A stretch of 64,000 bases of DNA from Bog-756 sp963730685 (GTDB lineage: Bacteria; Actinomycetota; Acidimicrobiia; Acidimicrobiales; RAAP-2), in assembly GCA_963730685.1 (NCBI GenBank), contig CAVSSP010000003.1, positions 62,001-126,000 of the forward strand, given 5' to 3'. The notes below the pieces were generated by a model. It was not told the DNA's origin and made no database searches. It saw nothing but the letters and a program-made list of their open reading frames with translations. This document shows positions 56,723-64,000 of the stretch, piece by piece; positions within the stretch are counted from its first letter, which is position 1; each line of letters begins with the position of its first letter. Made by a program: the position numbers and the translations under genes.

Positions 56723-57115
56723 TCAGGGTCGGGGGCGGACTTCTCCGGCCCGGTAGCTCATGGTCAGCAGCGCCGTGGCCACCAACACCCCACCGGATCC
56801 GGCGTCGTGGACGCGTACCTCGACGACGCCCTGGCGCCGTCCGCTGCGGAGCACGGTGGCCGAGGCCTGCAGAGGACCCACGTCGGCGGCGGCGAGATAG
56901 CTCAGCGCCACGCCCGACGTCGCCACCGCCCGGCCGCTGGCGCGATGGGCGGCGAACGCCCCGGCCCGGTCGACCAGGCTGGCGATCAGGCCACCGTGCA
57001 CCGCGCCCGACGGACCCCGCATGTCGTCGGTGATGTCGACCTCGACGACATGGGTCTGACCTCGGTCGTAGGAGCGATTCGGCATCTGGTCGAGCAGCGG
57101 GCATCCCATCGACAT
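56723..57115 (-). CDS. PaaI-type hotdog thioesterase
   Basis: 130 residues. GPSGAVHGGLIASLVDRAGAFAAH is the classic PaaI/4HBT active-site helix, followed by SGVALSYLAAADVGPLQASATVLRSGRRQG. Likely hydrolyses an aryl- or acyl-CoA. TACCAT lies eight bases before ATG 57115 on the minus strand, so it is probably near-leaderless. It is divergent from the DksA-like gene. Confidence 0.85.
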   Translation of the reverse strand: MSMGCPLLDQMPNRSYDRGQTHVVEVDITDDMRGPSGAVHGGLIASLVDRAGAFAAHRASGRAVATSGVALSYLAAADVGPLQASATVLRSGRRQGVVEVRVHDAGSGGVLVATALLTMSYRAGEVRPRP

Positions 57116-57149
57116 GGGCACCGATGGTAGGCACCAGGCACCGCTGCGG

Positions 57150-57197
57150 CACGGATCCATGGCGACACGGATCCACGGCGGCACCGATCCATGGCCG
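57150..57197. repeat. 16-bp tandem repeat, three copies
   Basis: CACGGATCCATGGCGA and two copies with two or three changes each. It sits in the divergent promoter region just upstream of TACCGT, a -10-like box for the DksA-like gene. Confidence 0.85.
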
Positions 57198-57279
57198 TCC
57201 CCTCGGGTACCGTTGGTGTGCGACGGCTCGGCAGCGCTCCGGTGGCGGAGGCCTCCGGCCGTCAGACCCAGGAGGAACG

Positions 57280-57615
57280 ATGGACGAAGAACGCGCTCGG
57301 ATACTGCTGCAGGCAGAGCGGAACCGTGTCGAGGGGCTGCTGGACGGCACCCTCACCGCCGGCCGGGAGGACCGCGACGAGGCCAACGCGGGCGGCGACC
57401 TGGCGGACCCGGCGCAGCGGCTCACGGCCGAAGAGGGGGACGACGCCGTCACCGCCGGACTGCGGCGGCGGTTGCTCGCCCTCGACCGTGCCGATCAGCG
57501 CCTCGACGCCGGGACATACGGCACCTCGGTGCGGAGCGGGCTGCCCATTCCCGACGAGCGGCTCGAGGCGGACCCGGCTGCCGAGCTCACCGTCGACGAG
57601 GCCGAAGGGACCTGA
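57280..57615 (+). CDS. DksA/TraR-like protein lacking zinc cysteines
   Basis: 111 residues. Coiled-coil N-terminal half (ARILLQAERNRVEGLLDGTL) and LLALDRADQRLDAGTYG, then SVRSGLPIPDERLEADPAAEL, which aligns with the zinc finger of actinobacterial DksA-like proteins (GTYGRCxxCGxPIPxERLEA) but has Ser and Gly where cysteines belong. GGAGGAAC lies before ATG 57280. It is followed by UspA after 27 bases, suggesting a stress role. Confidence 0.8.
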   Translation: MDEERARILLQAERNRVEGLLDGTLTAGREDRDEANAGGDLADPAQRLTAEEGDDAVTAGLRRRLLALDRADQRLDAGTYGTSVRSGLPIPDERLEADPAAELTVDEAEGT

Positions 57616-57630
57616 CCGGGCCGGGGCCGA

Positions 57631-57636
57631 TAACCT
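57631..57636 (+). promoter_or_regulatory. Putative -10 box of leaderless uspA-like gene
   Basis: TAACCT ends six bases before ATG 57643, so the gene may also have its own promoter. Confidence 0.5.
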
Positions 57637-57642
57637 TCGGCA

Positions 57643-58107
57643 ATGCCCGGAACCGACAAGCACGAGGCCCCCACCGTCACCGTCGGGGTCGACGGTTCAG
57701 ACCCGTCGATCGAAGCGGCCCGGTGGGCCGCCGAACAGGCGCTGGCCACCGGTGCCGGGCTCGAGGTGATCTGCGCATGGCAGGGGCCCGGCAGCTGGGG
57801 CATGGCCTGGGGGATGGCCGTCCCCATCCCCACCGACTACGACCCCGTCGCCGACGCCGGGTCGATGGTGGCACAGGTCGTGGATGACCTGGCCCGTGAC
57901 TTCCCGACCGTGACCATCGCCACCCGGCTGGTCGAGGGTCATCCGGCCGAGGTGTTGGTCGAGGCATCGCGGCACACCGACCTGCTGGTCGTGAGCAACC
58001 GCGGCCACGGCGAGTTCACCGGAATGCTGCTGGGCTCGGTGAGCCAGCACTGTGCCGCCCATGCGCACTGTCCGGTCGTCATCGTCCGGGACGGCAACGC
58101 CGGCTGA
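57643..58107 (+). CDS. Universal stress protein family
   Basis: 154 residues. VTVGVDGSDPSIEAARWAAEQAL at the N-terminus and the ATP-binding signature VVSNRGHGEFTGMLLGSVSQHCAAHAHCPVVIV at the C-terminus. ATP-binding type of Usp. The small domain suits stationary-phase or hypoxia functions known in mycobacteria. It lies directly after the DksA-like gene. Confidence 0.92.
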   Translation: MPGTDKHEAPTVTVGVDGSDPSIEAARWAAEQALATGAGLEVICAWQGPGSWGMAWGMAVPIPTDYDPVADAGSMVAQVVDDLARDFPTVTIATRLVEGHPAEVLVEASRHTDLLVVSNRGHGEFTGMLLGSVSQHCAAHAHCPVVIVRDGNAG

Positions 58108-58145
58108 CGTCCCGCCGGTCCTGGCCGGCGCCGAACGGCACGGGT

Positions 58146-58586
58146 TCAGACCGGGGTGGACACCGACGAAGTGGTCGTGCCGGCGGCGTGGCACTGTGCC
58201 CCGGCGACCTTGGCCGCCTTGGCCGCACGGGCGAGGAACTTCGGATTCAGCACATGCGCCTCCAGCTTGACCTGGTGGGCGATCCGCTTGTCCAGCTCGC
58301 GCAGCCGGACAGCACGGGCCCTCGGGCGTGAATCGACCCGGATCCTCGCCTCCAACGCGTCCAGTTTGCCGATCTTCGCCGCGAACCGCGACCTGATGGC
58401 GTCGACGTGGGACACGGCGAGACCCGCATTGGCACAGACCGCGGCGTGGGTGGGTCGGGCGGCCGGGTGGGTCGGCGCGGTGGCCGCTCCGGCCGGGTCC
58501 ACCGTCGCGAGCCCGGCCACGCCCAGTGCGCCGACGGCCACCCCGGCCACCAGCACCTTCATGGCCAGATGACAAATGTTCGACAC
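58146..58586 (-). CDS. Small secreted protein, unknown function
   Basis: 146 residues. Signal peptide (MKVLVAGVAVGALGVAGLATVDPAGAA) and a mature, basic, helical domain with two cysteines (AAVCANAGLAV, VAGAQCHAAG) that may pair. Ends Thr/Ser-rich. GTG 58586 is chosen for GGGGAGG nine bases upstream; an in-frame ATG at 58562 would also keep the signal peptide. No family recognised. Confidence 0.7.
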   Translation of the reverse strand: MSNICHLAMKVLVAGVAVGALGVAGLATVDPAGAATAPTHPAARPTHAAVCANAGLAVSHVDAIRSRFAAKIGKLDALEARIRVDSRPRARAVRLRELDKRIAHQVKLEAHVLNPKFLARAAKAAKVAGAQCHAAGTTTSSVSTPV

Positions 58587-58722
58587 GGTTCTGGACCTCC
58601 CCTCAGACCGGCAGCCTCCGACGAGCTGGCGACCTTTCACACCCGACTCTACCGATGGTGGAACCGCAAATCAGGTCGGATCGCCGCGAGATCGCCGCCA
58701 TGGTCCACGTTCGCGGTCGGGT

Positions 58723-60077
58723 TCACGCACCCCCACCAGGGGTCGAGACGAGCGGAACCGGCCGGGCCAGGCTCCAGCTGAACGTCTCGGGGATGTCGTC
58801 CATCGACAGCTGCGCCGCGAGGTCCTCGACGGTCGGTCCGACCCGGTCTGCCACCGCCTCCAGCCCGGCCGAGGTCGAAACCGAACAGGTCGACGGCGTT
58901 GAGGCCGAGTATGCGCCGTAGGTCGTCGACGGGCATCCCGCCGAAGACGTGCCGGAGGACCAGGCGGTGGACGGGCGCCGCCCCTTCGAGATGGGGGTAG
59001 TCGGCGCCCCACATCAGCCGGTCCACGCCGATCTCGTCCCGCATCTCGGCCTCGTAGCGCTTCATCAGCGAGCCGCCCAGGTGGACGTGACGGTCGATGT
59101 ACTCCGCCGGCCGCAGCTTCAGGTACGAGCGGACGGGCGCCCCGCCATGGGTGTCGAAGAACGACTCCATGTCCCGCACCAACGAGGGGAGCCACTGGAC
59201 GCCGTTCTCCGTGACCGTCACCTGGAGGGCCGGATGCCGGTCGAACACGCCGCCGAAGATCATGAACCACAGCGGGCGGCGGGTGAACACGAACACCTCG
59301 TAGAGCCCGAGGAACCCGCCGTGCCTGGCGTCGTAGAGCTGCTTGGCGTCGGTGGCGGTCCCCGAGGCCCCGGTGTGCAGGTTGACCACCATGCCGTACT
59401 CCTCGCAGGCGCTCCACAGCGGCTCGTAGTACTCGTCGGCGTAGCCGGGCAGCCCGCCCCGTACCGACATGGCCGGGAGCATGATCCCTCCGAACAGTCC
59501 GGCGTCGCGCGCCCAGGCGATCTCCTCGACGGCGCGGTCCATGTCGTGCAGGTCGATGGGGATCACGCCGGCCCGGCGTCCGGGGGCGGCGGCGCAGAAC
59601 TCCGCCAGCCAGCGGTTGTAGGCGTGCAGCGCCGGCCACACCACCTCGAGCCCCTTCGTGGTGTGGCCACCGAGGTACATGGCCGGCGACAGTCCGCCGG
59701 TCAGCACCGGGCCCGGGTAGGTCACCTCGGCGTGGATCCCCTGCTCCTCGAGCACGGCCAAGCGGCGGCCGTCGGCGTCGGAGGCGAAGACCCAGTCGCT
59801 GCTGTAGCGGGAGAGCCACGACGACGCCGCCGCCGTGTCGACCCCCATGCCGGACAGCCGTCTCGCCGCCACGGCCCGCACGGCGTCGGGATCGTCGATC
59901 TCCCCCGGGTCCATACCGCCGAACATGGGGATGGCCACCGACGGAGAGGTCGCCGTATTCCGCCACCGCCTCGCGGTGGGCGGGGTCGACGTACCCGAGG
60001 AATTGGTCGAGGTCGTCCGGCGCCGCATGGGCATCGGCCGACACCACCACGTAGGGCTTCTCCCGTGCGGAGCGCAC
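58723..60077 (-). CDS. Amidohydrolase-family metal enzyme (PF04909; two frameshifts)
   Basis: About 450 residues. Metal motifs: VVVSADAHAAP at the N-terminus, VVNLHTGASG, and LMWGADYPHLEGAAP with the C-terminal Asp. A long form of the COG2159 group, related to the 48426 gene. +1 shifts near 59945 and 58875; corrected, the C-terminus reads FGFDLAGLEAVADRVGP and ends at TGA 58723. GTG 60077 gives the conserved start. Confidence 0.85.
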
Positions 60078-60195
60078 CTCTGCTGGTACTGGTCACCCGA
60101 CTCGCCTCCCCGGCGCCGATGCGACGCACCGTCGATGGGCGCAGGCTAGTTCGGGCGCGCTCGACCCGCCTCGGATGCCGGGGCGGACGACGGGG

Positions 60196-60201
60196 TACGG
60201 T
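60196..60201 (+). promoter_or_regulatory. Putative -10 box of leaderless SnoaL-like gene
   Basis: TACGGT ends six bases before ATG 60208. Confidence 0.5.
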
Positions 60202-60207
60202 GAGGCG

Positions 60208-60600
60208 ATGGACTGGTCGGCGTGGGCGGAGCGCCTCGAGGTGGCCCTCGGGCCCGGAGGGTGACTTCCCCTCCTTCTTCGCGCCGGGCGCCCTCTTCAG
60301 CGACCCGGTCAACGAGCCCACCACCGGACCTGGCCGCCATCGAGGAGATGACCAAGTCCTCGTTCCCCGACTGGCGCCAGGAGATCCTCTCGGTCCACGG
60401 CGACGACTCCGGTGGCGCCTTCGAATGGATCGGGCGGGGGACGCTCGGCGGCACCATCCCCATCGAGATCCACGGGAGCACGGTCGTCGACGTGGACGGC
60501 GAGCGGGCTGGTCACCCGCTGGCGCGACTACTTCGACCTCAAGGAGATCGACGCACAGCTCCCCGGTGCGTCAGCCGGCACCCCCGGCACGCCCGGCTGA
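60208..60600 (+). CDS. SnoaL/NTF2-like protein (three frameshifts)
   Basis: About 130 residues. Reconstructed: MDWSAWAERLEVAL, FFAPGALFSDPVNEPTTDLAAIEEM, then EWIGRGTLGGTIPIEIHGSTVVDVDGE and VTRWRDYFDLKEIDAQL, the cone-shaped SnoaL fold. Members are isomerases, dehydratases or binding proteins for small hydrophobic molecules. Three +1 shifts near 60258, 60328 and 60507; uncorrected, the gene would stop after 18 codons. Confidence 0.7.
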
Positions 60601-60604
60601 CGCA
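60567..60604. terminator. Hairpin over the SnoaL-like stop codon
   Basis: Perfect 12-bp stem (arm TGCGTCAGCCGG) with a 14-base loop; the downstream arm includes the TGA. It lies before the -10 box of the next gene. Confidence 0.6.
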
Positions 60605-60640
60605 GTGGGGGTTCCGCCGTGGCGACCGGCGGTGCTCCCG

Positions 60641-60646
60641 TAGGAT
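60641..60646 (+). promoter_or_regulatory. Putative -10 box of leaderless ThDP enzyme gene
   Basis: TAGGAT ends seven bases before GTG 60654. Confidence 0.5.
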
Positions 60647-60653
60647 CGGCGGC

Positions 60654-62315
60654 GTGACCGACTCCCCGACGGCTGCCGAGCTGATCGTCGCGTGCCTCGA
60701 GAACGAGGGCGTCACCCACGTCTTCGGAATCCCCGGCGAGGAGAACATCCACCTGGTCGAGGCCCTGTCCCGCTCCTCGATCCGGTACGTGCTCGTGCGG
60801 CACGAGCAGGGCGCCTCGTTCATGGCCGAGACCTACGGGCGCCTCACCGGTCGTCCCGGGGTGTGCTCGGCCACGCTCGGGCCCGGGGGCCATCAACCTG
60901 CTGTTGGGTACCGCCGACGCCACCACCAACTCGACCCCGCTCGTGGCCCTGTCGGCCCAGGTGGGCATGTCCCGGAGCTTCAAGGAGTCCCACCAGGGGG
61001 TGGACCTGGTCTCGATGTTCGCCCCGGTCACCAAGTGGTCGGCGCTGGTCGCCACCCCGGCCGCCGTCCCCGAGATGGTCCGCAAGGCATTCAAGCTGGC
61101 CCGAACCGAGCGACCCGGCGCCGTGTACCTGGCCGTTCCCGAGGACGTCGAGAAGTCGCCGGCCCCGGTCGACGCCCGGCCCCTCCCGGTCAGCGTCCCG
61201 CGCCCGGACGAGCCCTCGCCCGACCAGGTGGCCCGGGCGGTCGCCGTGCTGAGGGGGGCGCGGAGCCCCATCGTGCTGGCCGGCCACGGGGCGACCCGGG
61301 CCGGGGCCGGGCCGGCGCTGCAGCGGTTCGCCGAGCGGCTGGCGCTCCCCGTCGTGACGACGTTCCACGGCAAGGGCGTGCTGCCCGACGACCACCCCCA
61401 GGCCCTGGGCACCGTGGGGTTCATGCGCCACGACTACGTCAATTTCGGCTTCGATCAGGCGGACGTGCTGGTGGCCGTGGGCTACGAGCTCCAGGAGTTC
61501 GATCCCGTCCGCATCAACCCGGGCGGCGACAAGCAGATCATCCACATCCACCGGTTCCCGGCCGAGGTCGACCGGCACTACACCGTGTCGGTGGGGCTGC
61601 AGGCCGACATCAGCCGAATCCTCACGGTCCTGGCCGACGAGGTGCGGCGACCCGTTCCCGCCGCACGCCGCCAAGCAGCGCATCCGCGGCCTCCTGGCCG
61701 ACGAGCTCGAACGGGGCGGCGCCGACGACCGCTTCCCCCTGGCCCCGGCACGGATCGTCGCCGACACCAGGAAGGCGCTCGGCCGGGAGGACATCGTGCT
61801 GGTCGACACCGGTGCCCTGAAGATGTGGATGGCCCGGCTCTATCCCACCTATGCCCCCAACACCTGCCTGATGTCCAACGGGCTTGTCCACCATGGCCTG
61901 GACCGTGCCCGGTGCCATCGGCGCCAAGATCGCCCGGCCGGGGGCGAAGGTTCTCGTGGCCACCGGTGACGGGGCGTTCCTCATGAACTCCCAGGAGATC
62001 GAGACGGCGCTGCGGGAGGGCATCGCCATGGTCATCCTCATCTGGGTCGACGACGCCTACGGCCTGATCAGCTGGAAGATGGACCTCGAGCTCGGCCATG
62101 ACATCGACACCGGGTTCACCAACCCGGACTTCGTCGCCTACGCCGAGAGCTTCGGGGCGACCGGCTACCGGGTGAAGGCGGCCGACGACCTGCTCCCGAC
62201 CCTGCGGGCGGCGCTCGACGCCGACACCGTGTCGGTGATCGCCTGCCCGGTCGACTACTCGGCCAACCTCGAACTGATCCGCTCGCTCGGAGACCTCGAC
62301 GAGTCGATGTCCTGA
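60654..62315 (+). CDS. Acetolactate-synthase-like ThDP enzyme (three frameshifts)
   Basis: About 553 residues. Catalytic Glu in GIPGEENIHLVEAL, VRHEQGASFMAETYGRLTG, KFESHQ-like FKESHQGVDLVSMFAPVTKW, and the Mg-ThDP motif GDGAFLMNSQEIETA. Typical of acetolactate-synthase-like lyases; the small regulatory subunit is not near, so a catabolic role is likely. +1 shifts near 60887, 61653 and 61880 split it into four pieces. C-terminus intact (VSVIACPVDYSANLEL). Confidence 0.88.
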
Positions 62316-62352
62316 CGCCCCCCCGCCCGGTGACCTCCCCTCACAACCGGGA

Positions 62353-62358
62353 TATCCT
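62353..62358 (+). promoter_or_regulatory. Putative -10 box of leaderless membrane protein gene
   Basis: TATCCT ends six bases before TTG 62365, which supports the TTG start. Confidence 0.5.
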
Positions 62359-62364
62359 CCTCCC

Positions 62365-63247
62365 TTGAGCCTGGCGATCACCTTCGGCGCCTACCTGGTC
62401 GGCGCCGTCATGGGCATGGTCGTCCACCGATCCGGCCCCCGGCTGCAGCGGGGCTGGCCGATCTACCTCCGTGCCCAGCTGGTGGCCACCGCCGGCCTCC
62501 TGGGACTCTTCTCGGCGTGGCGGCTGACGGCGCTCAACCAGATCATCGACCCTTTGGTCCTCGCCGCCGTGGGCTGGCTGCTGCTGGGCGCGGCCATCAT
62601 GGTGCGGGGGAAGCGCAGCCACGGGCTGGGGGCCCTCGAGGGCTGGGCCGCCTTCCCGAACGGCGCCTTCTGGGTCCAGCCACTGGCGGGCGCCTTCCTC
62701 GGTCCGGCCGGGAGCGCGATCTCGGCACTCACCAACGCCGCCTACGCCACCTCCAACGCCGTCGAGCATCCACTTCATGCGGCGGGACGCCCCGATCCCG
62801 CAACGACGCTCCACCACCTGGATCGACCAGTCGATGCTGGTGGCCGTGGCCGCGGGGCTGCTCTTGCACCTTGTCGGCCCGGCTCCTGCCGCCTCCCGCT
62901 GGGTGCTGACGGTGGCCGGACCGGTCCTGGCATTCGTCGGGGCCGCCCTCTATGCCGGCTCGGTCTTCCACCCGCACAACGTCTCGGTCGTCCGGTCCGG
63001 GACCGACACGGCCAGGTTCTTGTTCCTCACCGCGGTCAGGGTGGTCTTCCTCGTGGTGGTCGCCGTCGCCGTCCGGTCCCCCACCGTCGAGGTGATCGCC
63101 GTCCTCTCGGCCTTCGGGCCCCCGGCCTTCAACCCGCCCCAACAGGCCGTGCTCTACGGCTACCGGTCGGGCGTCGTCATGGTGTCCGTCCGTTGGGGGT
63201 GGGTCCTGGCACCGGTAGGGCTGGCCCTGGCGCTGGCGATCCGCTGA
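62365..63247 (+). CDS. Multi-pass membrane protein, AEC-like (one frameshift)
   Basis: About 294 residues with eight to ten hydrophobic segments. AFPNGAFWVQPLAGAFLGPAG resembles the NTGFxxxP region of auxin-efflux-carrier-type permeases; the similarity is modest. A +1 shift near 62765 joins two halves. Possibly exports or imports an organic acid used by the ThDP enzyme upstream; this is inference. Starts at TTG 62365 by the leaderless pattern. Confidence 0.65.
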
Positions 63248-64000
63248 GCACGGCGACCCCGGCCTCCACGCCCGCCACCACCTCGGCCTCCTCGTCGAGG
63301 AGCCGGTCGATGGCATCAGGGGCGACCGGCCGGGCGAACAGGTACCCCTGGCCGATGTCGCACCGCTCCCGGCGCAACCCCTCCAGCTGGGACGTCGTCT
63401 CGATCCCCTCGGCCAGCGTCACCAACCCCAGGGTGCGGCCCAGCTCGACCAAGGTGTGGATGAGGGCGTGGGCGTCGGACGACTCGCTCATGTCGGCAAC
63501 GAACGAGCGGTCGATCTTCAAGATGTCGACGGGGAACTGGCGGAGGTAGGCCATCGATGAGTACCCGGTGCCGAAGTCGTCGATGGCGATGCGCACGCCG
63601 ATCGCCTTCAGCTCCTTCAGCCGGTCGACGGTGACACGGGCGTCGCGCATCAGGGTGGACTCGGTGATCTCGAGCGTCAGGCAGTTGGCCTCCAGCCCAC
63701 TGGTCGACAAGGCGTCCTCGACGTCGGAGACCAACCGGTCGGAGTCGAGCTGCCGCATGGAGACATTGACCGAGATGGCGACCTGGTGTCCCCGGCGGCG
63801 CCACCGCACCGCCTGGCTCGCACGACTCGGACAGGACCCAGCGACCGACGTCGATGATCGCCCCGCTGTCCTCGAGGAGGGGGATGAAGTCGTCGGGGGG
63901 AATGATGCCGCGCACCGGGTGGCGCCAGCGGATCAGCGCCTCGACCCCCCGGATGTTCTGGCCGTCGAGATCGAAGATCGGCTGGTAGAGCAGGAAGTAC
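63177..64000 (-). CDS. EAL-domain c-di-GMP phosphodiesterase, C-terminal part (runs off window; one frameshift)
   Basis: Catalytic EAL motif as GVEALIRW, then VNVSMRQL, LEITESTLMRDA, IDDFGTGYSSMAYLRQFPVDILKIDRSFV and LAEGIETTSQLE, all key residues present, so probably active in degrading c-di-GMP. YQPIFDLDGQ begins at the window edge. A +1 shift near 63822. Further N-terminal domains (perhaps PAS, GGDEF) would lie outside. The last 70 bases overlap the membrane protein gene on the other strand; the true end could be earlier if another shift exists. Confidence 0.88.

Overview
This 64 kb window is high-GC actinobacterial DNA, most likely from an Acidimicrobiia-type lineage; that placement is inferred from gene content, not from a marker search. 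The evidence is a dnaK-grpE-dnaJ-hspR-clpB heat-shock operon with an HspR-type operator, a PPi-type phosphofructokinase of the actinobacterial kind, an EtfD-like iron-sulfur membrane protein, many CoA and xenobiotic-type enzymes, and many genes that appear leaderless (a TANNNT -10 box six to eight bases before an ATG, GTG or TTG). No insertion sequence, phage or CRISPR array was seen.

Layout. 1-8.8 kb: purine synthesis on the minus strand (purA, purD, purB, purC, purS, purQ, purL), mostly with start/stop overlaps; a plus-strand conserved hypothetical gene sits between purQ and purL. 8.9-12.3 kb: a SAM methyltransferase divergent from a MarR regulator, then a UbiB-type kinase with membrane segments at both ends. 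12.4-19.2 kb: the chaperone operon. 19.2-24.2 kb: gpmA, then amtB-P-II behind a GlnR-like box, membrane proteins and a cAMP-type receptor domain. 24.3-28.6 kb: etfD, dcd, a membrane protein, tRNA-Gly(CCC) and a pRiA4b-type protein. 28.6-31.7 kb: an extracytoplasmic set with a PHM/DBH-like copper monooxygenase, a lipoprotein and a His-rich membrane-anchored protein. 31.8-38.3 kb: a DUF35/thiolase/acyl-CoA ligase/SDR group and a sulfotransferase/DUF1214 pair, with a 19-bp tandem repeat before the ligase. 38.3-47.5 kb: ATP-grasp, two TetR regulators, a DHA2 exporter, an AidB-like dehydrogenase, LysR/MFS and a K+ channel. 47.5-54 kb: a thioesterase, an amidohydrolase/class II aldolase pair, a two-domain secreted protein, and a zinc dehydrogenase with a flavin monooxygenase. 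54-64 kb: a sterol-desaturase-family protein, an RsbW-like ATPase, PPi-PFK, stress genes, a second amidohydrolase, a SnoaL-like protein, a ThDP enzyme, a membrane protein and a truncated EAL protein.

About 37 frameshifts break otherwise well-conserved genes. Some 34 of them are single-base insertions, and they fall in patches: 12.4-27.3 kb and 50.5-58.7 kb have none that I could find. I read these as sequence or assembly errors, not pseudogenes, and give such genes their full reconstructed extent.

Functionally the window combines housekeeping (purines, nitrogen uptake, protein folding, glycolysis) with catabolism of lipid-like or cyclic compounds (thiolase, ligase, SDR, acyl-CoA dehydrogenase, flavin monooxygenase, amidohydrolases) and local regulators that each have a recognisable operator next to them.
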